DNA from: Streptomyces beigongshangae
GTDB lineage: Bacteria; Actinomycetota; Actinomycetes; Streptomycetales; Streptomycetaceae
DNA: 64,000 nucleotides
Assembly (NCBI RefSeq): GCF_019710745.1
Contig: NZ_JAHKJW010000023.1
Span: 1 to 64,000 of the forward strand
Direction of reading: 5' to 3'
Shown here: positions 49,919 to 58,461 of the stretch, piece after piece
Position numbering within the stretch: the first letter of the stretch is position 1
Layout: each line of letters starts with the position of its first letter
The notes under the pieces: model-generated
What the model saw: only the letters and a program-made list of their open reading frames with translations
Databases searched by the model: none
What the model was told of the DNA's origin: nothing
Program-made: the position numbers and the translations under genes

Positions 49919-52393
49919 GTGACGAGCACGGGCACGCCCGCAGAGACAGAGGACCCGGGACCCGGCGGCTACGCGGCGGCCCGGCTGCGCCTCCTCCAGG
50001 AGGGGGCGCGGTCCGGGCCGCCGCGCCGTGCGGCCCTCGCCGGACTGACCGACGACTGGCTCTCCGGCCTGTTCGACGCGGGCGCCGGCCCGCCGCGCGG
50101 CGTCTCGCTCGTCGCCGTCGGCGGTTACGGGCGCGCCGAACTCTCCCCGCGCAGCGACCTCGACCTGCTGCTCCTGCACGACGGCGGCGCCGACCCCGCC
50201 GCGGTGGCCGCCCTCGCCGACCGCGTCTGGTACCCGGTCTGGGACCTCGGCCTGGACCTGGACCACTCCGTCCGTACGCCCGCCGAGGCACGCCGGACGG
50301 CGGGCGAGGACCTCAAGGTGCAGCTCGGGCTGCTCGACGCCCGCCACCTCGCCGGCGACCCCGGCCTGACCGCCGGCCTGCGCACGGCCGTCCTCACCGA
50401 CTGGCGCAACCAGGCACCCGAACGCCTCCCCGAACTCCAGGAACTGTGCGCCGAACGCGCCCGGCGCCAGGGCGAACTGCAGTACCTCCTCGAACCCGAC
50501 CTCAAGGAGGCCCGCGGCGGCCTGCGCGACGCCACCGCGCTGCGCGCCGTCGCCGCCTCCTGGCTCGCCGACGCCCCGCGCGAAGGACTCGACGACGCCC
50601 GCATGCGCCTGCTCGACGTCCGGGACGCCCTGCACCTCGTGACCGGCCGCGCCACCGACCGCCTCGCCCTCCAGGAGCAGGACCAGGTCGCCGCGGAACT
50701 CGGCCTGCTGGACGCCGACACCCTGCTCCGCCAGGTGTACGAGGCCGCCCGCGTCATCTCGTACGCCAGTGACGTCACCTGGCGCGAGGTGGGGCGCGTG
50801 CTGCGGTCGCGCGCCGTACGGCCGCGTCTGCGCGCCATGCTGGGGGGCGGGAGGGTGCTGGGCGGCAAGCCGGCCCCCGAGCGCTCCCCGCTGGCCGAGG
50901 GCGTCGTCGAGCAGGACGGCGAGGTCGTCCTCGCCCGCACCGCCCGCCCCGACCGCGACCCCGTACTGCCGCTGCGCGCCGCCGCCGCAGCCGCCCAGGC
51001 CGGCCTGCCGCTCTCGCTGCACGCCGTGCGCCGCATGGCCGCCGCGGCCCGCCCGCTGCCCACGCCGTGGCCCGCCGAGGCACGTGAACAACTCGTCACG
51101 CTGCTCGGCTCGGGGCCCTCGACCGTCGAGGTCTGGGAGGCCCTGGAGGCGGAAGGGCTGATCACCCGGCTGCTGCCCGACTGGGAGCGCGTGCGCTGCC
51201 GGCCGCAGCGCAACGCCGTCCACCTCTGGACCGTCGACCGCCATCTGATCGAGACGGCGGTCCGCGCCGCCGTGCTCACCCGTCGCGTCCACCGCCCCGA
51301 CCTCCTGCTGGTCGCCGCCCTGCTGCACGACATCGGCAAGGGCTGGCCCGGCGACCACTCGGTGGCCGGCGAGACCATCGCGCGGGACGTGGCGGCCCGG
51401 ATCGGCTTCGACCGCGCGGACGCGGCGACCCTCGCCACGCTCGTACGCCGTCACCTGCTGCTCGTCGAGACGGCGACCCGGCGCGACCTGGACGACCCGG
51501 AGACCGTACGCGCGGTCGCCGACGCGGTCGGCTCGCAGGGCACGCTGGAACTCCTGCACGCGCTCACCGAGGCCGACGCGCTGGCCACCGGACCCGCCGC
51601 CTGGTCCTCGTGGCGCGCCTCCCTCGTGGCGGACCTGGTGAAACGGGTCTCCGCCGTACTCGCCGGGGACGACCCCGAGGAGCCCAAGGCCGCCGCGGCC
51701 ACCGCCGAGCAGGAGCGGCTCGCCGTCGAGGCGTTCCGCACCGGTGGCCCGGTGCTCGCGCTGCGCGCCCAGACCGAACCGCCCGGCGGGGAGCTCCCGG
51801 GGGAGCCCGCCGGGGAGCCGGAGCCCCTCGGCGTGGAACTGCTCGTCGCGGTACCGGACCAGAAGGGCGTCCTGCCCGCCGTGGCCGGCGTCCTGGCCAT
51901 GCACCGGCTCACCGTGCGGACGGCGGAACTGCGGACGCTGGAACTGCCCGACGGCGTCCCCGGCTCCGTGCTGCTCCTCGACTGGCGGGTCGCCGCCGAG
52001 TACGGGTCCCTGCCGCAGGCCGCCCGCCTGCGCGCCGATCTCGTACGCGCCCTCGACGGGTCCCTCGACATCACCGGGCGGCTGGCCGAACGGGACGCCG
52101 CCCAGCCGCGCCGGCGGGGCATCGCGGCCCCGGCCGCCCGGGTGGGCGTGGCCCCGGCCGCGTCCCGGCTCGCCACGGTCATCGAGGTGCGCGCCCACGA
52201 CGTGCCCGGGCTGCTGCACCGGATCGGGCGCGCGCTGGAGGACGCGCAGGTGCGGGTGCGCAGCGCGCACGTCTCCACGCTCGGGGCGAACGCGGTGGAC
52301 GCGTTCTACGTGACGGGGCCCGAGGGGGACCCGTTGCCGGGGGAGCAGGCGGCCTCGCTGGCGCGGGCACTGGAGGACACGTTGCGGGAGTGA
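49919..52393 (+). CDS. glnD: PII nucleotidyltransferase GlnD
   Basis: The 824-residue bifunctional PII-modifying enzyme has an N-terminal nucleotidyltransferase domain (GGYGRAELSPRSDLDLLLL near residue 67). The helical domain PII-UTase follows. An HD hydrolase domain lies near residue 470 (LLHDIGKGWPGDHS), and two C-terminal ACT domains sense glutamine (from about 640 and 740). In Streptomyces the enzyme adds AMP, not UMP, to GlnK Tyr51. The GTG start lies 68 bases after glnK, with CAGGAG upstream. Confidence 0.97.
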   Translation: MTSTGTPAETEDPGPGGYAAARLRLLQEGARSGPPRRAALAGLTDDWLSGLFDAGAGPPRGVSLVAVGGYGRAELSPRSDLDLLLLHDGGADPAAVAALADRVWYPVWDLGLDLDHSVRTPAEARRTAGEDLKVQLGLLDARHLAGDPGLTAGLRTAVLTDWRNQAPERLPELQELCAERARRQGELQYLLEPDLKEARGGLRDATALRAVAASWLADAPREGLDDARMRLLDVRDALHLVTGRATDRLALQEQDQVAAELGLLDADTLLRQVYEAARVISYASDVTWREVGRVLRSRAVRPRLRAMLGGGRVLGGKPAPERSPLAEGVVEQDGEVVLARTARPDRDPVLPLRAAAAAAQAGLPLSLHAVRRMAAAARPLPTPWPAEAREQLVTLLGSGPSTVEVWEALEAEGLITRLLPDWERVRCRPQRNAVHLWTVDRHLIETAVRAAVLTRRVHRPDLLLVAALLHDIGKGWPGDHSVAGETIARDVAARIGFDRADAATLATLVRRHLLLVETATRRDLDDPETVRAVADAVGSQGTLELLHALTEADALATGPAAWSSWRASLVADLVKRVSAVLAGDDPEEPKAAAATAEQERLAVEAFRTGGPVLALRAQTEPPGGELPGEPAGEPEPLGVELLVAVPDQKGVLPAVAGVLAMHRLTVRTAELRTLELPDGVPGSVLLLDWRVAAEYGSLPQAARLRADLVRALDGSLDITGRLAERDAAQPRRRGIAAPAARVGVAPAASRLATVIEVRAHDVPGLLHRIGRALEDAQVRVRSAHVSTLGANAVDAFYVTGPEGDPLPGEQAASLARALEDTLRE

Positions 52394-52586
52394 GGGCGGG
52401 AGCGAGGGGTGGGACCGGTCGTCGTGCGCCCGCGGGCCGGCCGGGGCCGGGTGCGCGGTCGCCCGCGCCCCGTACGGCACCCCGCCGGGCGGAAGGCCGT
52501 GACGGGGTGGAGACCCTTGCTGGTGCGGGCAGATACCCTGGAGGGCGGACCTGCCCCTGCCCCCTACTTGAGGACTCGCGACTGCC

Positions 52587-54140
52587 GTGTTCGACACTCT
52601 CTCCGATCGCCTCGCAGCGACATTCAAGAACCTTCGCGGCAAGGGGCGCCTGTCCGAGGCGGACATCGACGCCACCGCGCGCGAGATCCGTATCGCCCTG
52701 CTGGAGGCGGACGTCGCGCTGCCGGTCGTCCGGGCCTTCATCAAGCAGGTCAAGGAGAGGGCACTCGGGGCCGAGGTCTCACAGGCGCTCAACCCCGCCC
52801 AGCAGGTCATCAAGATCGTCAACGAGGAGCTCGTCGGCATCCTCGGCGGCGAGACCCGGCGGCTGCGCTTCGCCAAGCAGCCGCCGACCGTGATCATGCT
52901 CGCGGGTCTGCAGGGCGCCGGTAAGACCACGCTCGCCGGAAAGCTCGGCAAGTGGCTCCAGGGCCAGGGGCACGCCCCGCTGCTCGTCGCCTGCGACCTC
53001 CAGCGCCCGAACGCCGTGAACCAGCTCAGCGTCGTCGCCGAGCGCGCGGGCGTCGGCGTCTACGCACCCCAGCCGGGCAACGGCGTCGGGGACCCGGTCC
53101 AGGTCGCCAAGGACTCCGTCGAGTACGCGCGGCAGAAGCACCACGACGTCGTCATCGTCGACACCGCGGGCCGCCTCGGCATCGACACCGAGCTGATGCA
53201 GCAGGCCGCCGACATCCGCGACGCGGTCTCGCCGGACGAGATCCTCTTCGTCGTCGACGCGATGGTCGGCCAGGACGCGGTCAACACCGCGGAGGCATTC
53301 CGCGACGGAGTCGGCTTCGACGGCGTGGTCCTCTCCAAGCTCGACGGCGACGCCCGCGGTGGTGCGGCGCTCTCCGTCGCGCACGTCACCGGCCGCCAGG
53401 TCATGTTCGCCTCCAACGGCGAGAAACTGGACGACTTCGACGCGTTCCACCCGGACCGCATGGCGTCCCGCATCCTCGGCATGGGTGACGTGCTCACGCT
53501 GATCGAGAAGGCCGAGCAGACCTTCTCGCAGCAGGAGGCCGAGGCCATGGCCTCGAAGCTGGCCTCCAAGAAGGGCCAGGACTTCACGCTCGACGACTTC
53601 CTGGCCCAGATGGAGCAGGTCAGGAAGATGGGCTCCATCTCCAAGCTGCTCGGCATGCTTCCCGGCATGGGGCAGATCAAGGACCAGATCAACAACCTCG
53701 ACGAGCGCGACGTGGACCGTACGGCCGCGATCATCAAGTCGATGACCCCGGCCGAGCGCCAGGAGCCGACGATCATCAACGGCTCGCGGCGCGCCCGTAT
53801 CGCCAAGGGTTCCGGCGTCGACGTCAGCGCGGTCAAGGGGCTGGTCGAGCGGTTCTTCGAGGCCCGCAAGATGATGTCCCGCATGGCCCAGGGCGGCGGC
53901 ATGCCGGGGATGCCCGGGATGCCGGGCATGGGCGGCGGCGCCGGCCGTTCGAAGAAGCAGCCCAAGAAGGCCAAGGGCAAGCAGCGCTCCGGCAACCCCA
54001 TGAAGCGCAAGCAGCAGGAGCAGGAGGCCGCGGCGCGGCGGGAGGCCGCGGGTCAGGCGGGCGGGGCGTTCGGCCTGCCGGGTGGCCAGCAGCCGCAGGA
54101 CTTCGAGCTCCCGGACGAGTTCAAGAAGTTCATGGGCTGA
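52587..54140 (+). CDS. ffh: Signal recognition particle protein Ffh
   Basis: The 517-residue SRP GTPase binds signal sequences and 4.5S RNA. The N domain precedes G1 GLQGAGKTTLAGKLGK near residue 111, G3 DTAGRLG near 192 and G4 SKLDGDARGGAAL near 250. The M domain has the Met-rich GMLPGMGQI region and the SGSG-type RNA-binding site seen as GSRRARIAKGSGVDV. A GMPGMPGMPGM repeat and a Lys-rich end follow. It starts with GTG. Confidence 0.98.
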   Translation: MFDTLSDRLAATFKNLRGKGRLSEADIDATAREIRIALLEADVALPVVRAFIKQVKERALGAEVSQALNPAQQVIKIVNEELVGILGGETRRLRFAKQPPTVIMLAGLQGAGKTTLAGKLGKWLQGQGHAPLLVACDLQRPNAVNQLSVVAERAGVGVYAPQPGNGVGDPVQVAKDSVEYARQKHHDVVIVDTAGRLGIDTELMQQAADIRDAVSPDEILFVVDAMVGQDAVNTAEAFRDGVGFDGVVLSKLDGDARGGAALSVAHVTGRQVMFASNGEKLDDFDAFHPDRMASRILGMGDVLTLIEKAEQTFSQQEAEAMASKLASKKGQDFTLDDFLAQMEQVRKMGSISKLLGMLPGMGQIKDQINNLDERDVDRTAAIIKSMTPAERQEPTIINGSRRARIAKGSGVDVSAVKGLVERFFEARKMMSRMAQGGGMPGMPGMPGMGGGAGRSKKQPKKAKGKQRSGNPMKRKQQEQEAAARREAAGQAGGAFGLPGGQQPQDFELPDEFKKFMG

Positions 54141-54183
54141 GGAGTTCTCCCCACTTCCGCACCCGCACCCCCGGTGCTCGGGC

Positions 54184-54216
54184 GCCGGACGGGCTGAGCG
54201 AGTCAGCCCGTCCGGC
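54184..54216 (+). terminator. Strong hairpin after ffh
   Basis: Perfect 14-base arms (54184-54197 and 54203-54216), GCCGGACGGGCTGA with its complement, enclose a 5-base loop. It lies 44 bases after ffh and before the convergent methyltransferase gene. Confidence 0.88.
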
Positions 54217-54296
54217 ACCTCAGGACGAGGCCGTTCAGGCCGGTGCGGGGATCCGGGGCCCCATGGACGACGGGCGCGGGCGGCGGGGCGGAGAAC

Positions 54297-55172
54297 TCAC
54301 ACCGTCCGTGCGATCAGGTACCGGAAGACGTTCGGCATCCACACCGTCCCGTCCCGCCGCCGGTGCGGATGCAGGGCCTCCCGCACCTCCTTGTCCACCT
54401 GAGCCGGATCCGTCGCGGCGACGGCCGCGTCGAACAACCCCGTGGACATCAGCCCCCGCACGGCGTTGTCCGTGTCCGCGTACCCGAACGGGCAGGCGAC
54501 CCGCCCGGACCCGTCGGGCCGCAGACCGGCCCGCCCGGCGACCTCCTCCAGGTCGTCACGGAGAGCGGGACGCCACCTGCCCGCCCCGTCGCGCAGCGGA
54601 TTCGCCAGTTTGGTGGCGAGCTGCAGGACCGAGGACGTGGCGCACCGCTCCGGAGGTCCCCAGCCCACCAGGACCACGGGAACCCCGGGCCCCACGAGCG
54701 GCGCCGCCGCCGTCAGCGCCTCGGCCAGTCCCTCGCAGTCGCCTGCCACACACCCGACCGGCTCGAACGCGGTCACGAGGTTGTACGTCGCCGTGGTGGT
54801 CGCGGCCGCCGCTGCGTCGCCGATGTCCGCCGGCCCCCCGTCCGTCAGCCGCGCACCGGCGCACGCGCGCGTGCCCCATGCGCCGGGCAGCAGCCGCTCC
54901 CGCGCGAGAGCCAGCCGCTCCGGCGCGTGCGCCTGCAGACCGGTGACCGAGGCGCCCCGTGCCGTGGCCATCAGCAGCGCCAGGCCGGACCCGCAGCCGA
55001 GCCCCAGCAGCCTGCTGGAGGAGCCCACTTCGAGTCGCTCGTAGACGGCCTCGTAGAGCGGTACGAGCATCCGCTCCTGAATCTCGGCCCAGTCACGCGC
55101 GCGTGCCCACTGATCCACCTGGGGTGTCGTCCCCGCATGGGGTAGGTGCTGCCGCACGAGCGTAGGTGTCAT
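54297..55172 (-). CDS. SAM-dependent methyltransferase family protein
   Basis: The 291-residue protein has the class I methyltransferase motif I LLGLGCGSGLALLMAT near residue 55 and the following acidic or Gln position (GLQAHAPERLALAR). The middle region is degenerate, and the C-terminal part (ANPLRDGAGRWRPALRDDLEEVAGRAGL) fits the family. The substrate cannot be told. The ATG of MTPTLVRQH is used. It is convergent with ffh and its upstream neighbour is an 830-base gene-poor region. Confidence 0.85.
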   Translation of the reverse strand: MTPTLVRQHLPHAGTTPQVDQWARARDWAEIQERMLVPLYEAVYERLEVGSSSRLLGLGCGSGLALLMATARGASVTGLQAHAPERLALARERLLPGAWGTRACAGARLTDGGPADIGDAAAAATTTATYNLVTAFEPVGCVAGDCEGLAEALTAAAPLVGPGVPVVLVGWGPPERCATSSVLQLATKLANPLRDGAGRWRPALRDDLEEVAGRAGLRPDGSGRVACPFGYADTDNAVRGLMSTGLFDAAVAATDPAQVDKEVREALHPHRRRDGTVWMPNVFRYLIARTV

Positions 55173-56006
55173 CGAATGTGCCCCAATCCACCGAGAGTTG
55201 CTTTTGTGACCCGTTCCTTCACCCCCCGTGCAGTGCGTTCGTACTCCCCCCGTATGCCAGGAAACTCCGCGCTCGTCGTGGCGTCCAGGGGTTGAGGAGC
55301 CCGGTTTGCGTACCATCGGCGCGCGCCGTGAAAATTCACATACCGGCAACATGTGCCCCCACCGGGCGGTCATGACGAGGGCACTTGTCCGCCCCTTCGG
55401 CACACGGCCGGACGGCGGGCGGACCCGGTCGGCGCGTGGCCTGATCGCGTCGCACGGTGATGACGGTGGGTCGCCGGTGCCGCCCCGCCCGATCCCGTAC
55501 GGGCCCCGCGTCCGCCGTTGCGGGTGCGATCCCCGCCGGCGGAGGTGAACGCGCGGTTCCGGCCAAGGTCCCGGCGGGCCCTCGCGGGTTCCCGTACGCA
55601 TCCCGCGGATCGCCCTCGGCGGAGAAGGGGGGACCGTGCTCGCCGCACGCGCGCCGACCGTACGGTGTCCGGTGGACGGGGGGCGGCCCGCTGCCCGGGA
55701 CCCCCGCCGGACCCGGTAACGTCACCGTCGTGGCCGCGCCCGGTGAGCCCCGGTATTCCGCCGCGAGAGAGACCGAAACGCCTCTTGCGCATCCGGTGAT
55801 CCCAGCGGCCCCGGCCCGCCGACGACGCCTACACGCGGGAACGTACACACCACTACGTACCGGCTGAGTGCGAACTGTGAGGCTTCTCCGCAGATCAGCG
55901 CACCCGCCCTCGTCAGGACGCATCAGCGGCAACTGACGGGTACGTGCAAAATATTTGGGATGCCCCGGAATAGGAACACGGAGGCACCCCGGCTCGTTCT
56001 CATTAC
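55173..56006. other. 834-base region without a convincing gene
   Basis: Both strands have open frames here because of high GC, but none shows good third-position bias or a recognisable product. It lies between two divergent genes, so promoters for both are expected. Near 55955 the sequence AAAATATTTGG is unusually A/T-rich and could belong to the promoter of the SprT-like gene. An unrecognised non-coding RNA cannot be excluded. Confidence 0.55.
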
Positions 56007-56603
56007 GTGAGCACGACACCACCTGTTCTCGCCGCAGAGCTGGCAGGGGCGTGGGCCGATATTCAGCGGCACCACCCCGAACTGCCCGATCTTGCCGCGC
56101 CAGAGTCCCTGATCGGGGAGTCGTCGTCCGCCTGCGGACACGAACTCTCCTTCGAACGACTGCTCCACGAGGCAGTCCACGGCATTGCCGCCGCCCGAGG
56201 GGTCCGTGACACCTCCCGCGCCGGCCGGTACCACAACCGCAGATTCCTCGCGATCGCCGAGGAACTGGGTCTGGACCACCCCGAGGAGCCGCATCCCAGC
56301 AGTGGCTTCTCGCTGGTCACGCTCAACCCCGAGGCGAGGCGGCGCTACCGCCCGACGGTCGAGCGGCTGCAGCGTGCCCTCAAGGCGCACACGGTCGCGA
56401 CCGCCGCCGACACGGCCCGGAGCTTCCGCGGCCCGGCCGCCCGGCACGGCTCCTCCGGAGGGGGCGTGCGCGTGAAGGCGGTCTGCGACTGCGGACGCAA
56501 CGTCCGCGTCGTGCCGTCGGTCCTCGCGCAGGCGCCGATCGTGTGCGGAGGGTGCGGGAAGCCGTTCCGCATCCCGGAGGTGGTCGGCGCGGCGGCGGGC
56601 TGA
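56007..56603 (+). CDS. SprT-like zinc metallopeptidase-like protein
   Basis: The 198-residue protein has the zinc-protease motif HEAVH at residues 54-58, then a further conserved RYHNRRFLAIAEELGL (His76 as a probable third ligand), the arrangement of SprT/Spartan-like domains. Near its end it has two Cys pairs, CDCG and CGGCG, forming a zinc ribbon. It has no signal peptide. SprT-like proteins degrade DNA-protein crosslinks in eukaryotes; the bacterial role is unknown. The GTG start has no clear ribosome binding site and lies in a region that could be leaderless. A strong hairpin ends the unit before rpsP. Confidence 0.8.
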   Translation: MSTTPPVLAAELAGAWADIQRHHPELPDLAAPESLIGESSSACGHELSFERLLHEAVHGIAAARGVRDTSRAGRYHNRRFLAIAEELGLDHPEEPHPSSGFSLVTLNPEARRRYRPTVERLQRALKAHTVATAADTARSFRGPAARHGSSGGGVRVKAVCDCGRNVRVVPSVLAQAPIVCGGCGKPFRIPEVVGAAAG

Positions 56604-56960
56604 GCGGACGGCCGGCACGGCGGCGGGACGCCGCACCGGCGGGGTGGTGCGGAAGGGCGCGGCGGCACTTCGTGGGTGCCGGCCCGTGCGGTGGCCCACC
56701 CCGGCGGCGGCATCCGTGTCCGGTCCGGTGGCCGTACCCGCTTCGGGCCCGGCGCCGCCGCCGGGCCCGAAGCAGGTACGGCCCGGGGCCACCCGGGTCG
56801 AGGCGCCCGCCGGGGTGTGGCAGAATAGCCAGCTGTACTCGCAGCCGCACAGGACCCCTCTCTCCTCCGGCTGACGCGTCCATCGGGCACTCGGGTACCG
56901 CAACCCCACGCGGCAATCCTGCCGTGCCCAACCACGTCAAGACCAGGAGAGACCACTCCC
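56604..56960. other. Intergenic region before rpsP
   Basis: About 360 bases with no gene. It contains the long hairpin at 56730-56783 and, after it, the rpsP leader with the promoter-like CAGAATAG at about 56821. Confidence 0.6.
56730..56783 (+). terminator. Very strong hairpin between the SprT-like gene and rpsP
   Basis: 24-base arms (56730-56753 and 56760-56783) match at 23 of 24 positions around a 6-base loop. It is the longest stem in the window. It probably terminates the SprT-like gene, insulating the ribosomal operon. Confidence 0.9.
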
Positions 56961-57380
56961 GTGGCAGTCAAGATCAAGCTGAAGCGTCTGGGCAAGATCC
57001 GTTCGCCTCACTACCGCATCGTCGTCGCCGACTCCCGTACCCGCCGTGACGGCCGGGCCATCGAGGAGATCGGCCTGTACCACCCGGTGCAGAACCCCTC
57101 GCGCATCGAGGTCGACTCCGAGCGTGCGCAGTACTGGCTGGGTGTCGGCGCGCAGCCGACCGAGCCCGTCCTCGCCATCCTCAAGCTGACCGGCGACTGG
57201 CAGAAGTACAAGGGCGAGCCCGCCCCGGCCCCGCTGCTCGTCGCGGAGCCGAAGGCCACGCGCCCGTCGTTCGACGCCCTGGGCGGCGACGACGAGGGCA
57301 AGGGTGAGGCCATCACCCAGAAGAAGAAGGCTGAGAAGAAGGACGAGGCTGCCGCCGAGTCCGCGTCGACCGAGGCCTGA
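56961..57380 (+). CDS. rpsP: 30S ribosomal protein S16
   Basis: The 139-residue protein begins VAVKIKLKRLGKIRSPHYRI and contains GLYHPVQNPSRIEVD. The core S16 ends near residue 80; the remaining 55 residues form a Lys/Ala/Glu-rich tail (KKKAEKKDEAAAESAS) as in other actinobacteria. The GTG start follows GGAGAG. It leads the conserved operon rpsP-khpA-rimM-trmD-rplS, with khpA 2 bases downstream. Confidence 0.97.
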   Translation: MAVKIKLKRLGKIRSPHYRIVVADSRTRRDGRAIEEIGLYHPVQNPSRIEVDSERAQYWLGVGAQPTEPVLAILKLTGDWQKYKGEPAPAPLLVAEPKATRPSFDALGGDDEGKGEAITQKKKAEKKDEAAAESASTEA

Positions 57381-57382
57381 GC

Positions 57383-57622
57383 ATGCTCGAGGAGGCTCTC
57401 GAGCACCTCGTGAAGGGCATCGTCGACAACCCCGACGAAGTGCAGGTCGCTTCGCGCAACCTGCGTCGCGGACGCGTCCTCGAGGTCCGGGTCCATCCCG
57501 ACGACCTCGGTAAGGTGATCGGCCGCAACGGCCGCACCGCACGCGCCCTGCGCACCGTCGTGGGCGCGATCGGCGGCCGCGGTGTCCGCGTCGACCTCGT
57601 CGACGTGGACCACGTCCGCTGA
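57383..57622 (+). CDS. khpA: KH-domain RNA-binding protein KhpA
   Basis: The 79-residue single KH domain protein begins MLEEALEHLVKGIVDNPDEV and has the GxxG-type loop KVIGRNGRTARALR. KhpA with KhpB binds many RNAs in Gram-positives. It lies directly after rpsP, as expected, and is followed by a hairpin. Confidence 0.95.
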   Translation: MLEEALEHLVKGIVDNPDEVQVASRNLRRGRVLEVRVHPDDLGKVIGRNGRTARALRTVVGAIGGRGVRVDLVDVDHVR

Positions 57623-57642
57623 CGTACACGCAGCACCGGCTC

Positions 57643-57676
57643 GGGCCGGGGAAGGCCTCTGGGCCGTCCCCGGCCC
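57643..57676 (+). terminator. Hairpin between khpA and rimM
   Basis: GGGCCGGGGA and TCCCCGGCCC are perfect 10-base arms around a 14-base loop. As the operon continues, it may be an attenuating or partial terminator that lowers rimM-trmD relative to the ribosomal protein gene. Confidence 0.55.
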
Positions 57677-57726
57677 GTAGTCGTCCACGCGCCGATGCCG
57701 TGGACACACGACAGGAGATCAGGCAA

Positions 57727-58461
57727 GTGCAGTTGGTAGTCGCACGGGTGGGCCGCGCCCACGGCATCAAGGGCGAGGTCACCGTCGAGGTACGCACCGA
57801 CGAGCCGGAGCTGCGGCTCGCGCCCGGCGCCGTCCTCGCCACGGACCCCGCTTCGACCGGTCCGCTGACCATCGAGACGGGGCGGGTGCACAGCGGCCGC
57901 CTCCTGCTGCGCTTCGCGGGCGTACGCGACCGCGACGCCGCCGAGGCGCTGCGCAACACCCTGCTGATCGCCGAGGTCGACCCGGACGAGACGCCCGAGG
58001 ACCCGGACGAGTACTACGATCACCAGCTGATGGACCTGGACGTCGTCCTGGAGGACGGCACCGGGGTCGGGCGGATCACCGAGATCTCGCACCTGCCGCA
58101 CCAGGACCTCTTCGTGGTGGAGCGGGCCGACGGGACCGAGGTGCTGATCCCGTTCGTCGAGGAGATCGTCGTCGGGATCGACCTGGAGGAGCAGCGGGCC
58201 GTCATCGCCCCGCCGCCCGGGCTGATCGACGACCGGGCGGAGATCGCGTCCTCCAGGGGTGAGGCCGGAATCCCTTCCCCGGAGGGCGCCGCCCCTTCGG
58301 GGGATACCGCCTCTTCGGAATATTCAGACTCTTCGGACTCTTCGGACTCTTCGGAGGATGACGCCGAGGAAGCCGGAGAGGACCCTCGCGCCGGCTCCGG
58401 TCCCGGCGCGGGCGGTGGATCGGGCAGTGGATCGGGCGATGGACAGGGAGCCGGCGCCTGA
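57727..58461 (+). CDS. rimM: 16S rRNA processing protein RimM, with acidic Ser-rich tail
   Basis: This 244-residue factor helps maturation of the 30S head and binds S19. Residues 1-90 are the RimM N-terminal barrel (VVARVGRAHGIKGEVTVEVRT) and 95-170 the PRC-barrel (YYDHQLMDLDVVLEDG, VLIPFVEEIVVGID). From about residue 175 there is an extra tail of some 70 residues made of Ser/Asp/Glu and then Gly/Ser repeats. Part is coded by three perfect 9-base tandem units at 58327-58353. The GTG at 57727 has AGGAGA upstream. Its stop overlaps the trmD start. Confidence 0.95.
   Translation: MQLVVARVGRAHGIKGEVTVEVRTDEPELRLAPGAVLATDPASTGPLTIETGRVHSGRLLLRFAGVRDRDAAEALRNTLLIAEVDPDETPEDPDEYYDHQLMDLDVVLEDGTGVGRITEISHLPHQDLFVVERADGTEVLIPFVEEIVVGIDLEEQRAVIAPPPGLIDDRAEIASSRGEAGIPSPEGAAPSGDTASSEYSDSSDSSDSSEDDAEEAGEDPRAGSGPGAGGGSGSGSGDGQGAGA
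58327..58353 (+). repeat. Three 9-base tandem units in the rimM tail
   Basis: GACTCTTCG occurs three times in tandem (encoding DSS repeats), and partial units lie on both sides. The array keeps the reading frame, so its copy number can change without a frameshift. Confidence 0.93.

Noticed and set aside
55336..56022. A 228-codon minus-strand frame in the gap before the SprT-like gene
   Set aside because: Its translation is Pro/Arg/Gly-rich with no recognisable motif and poor codon bias.
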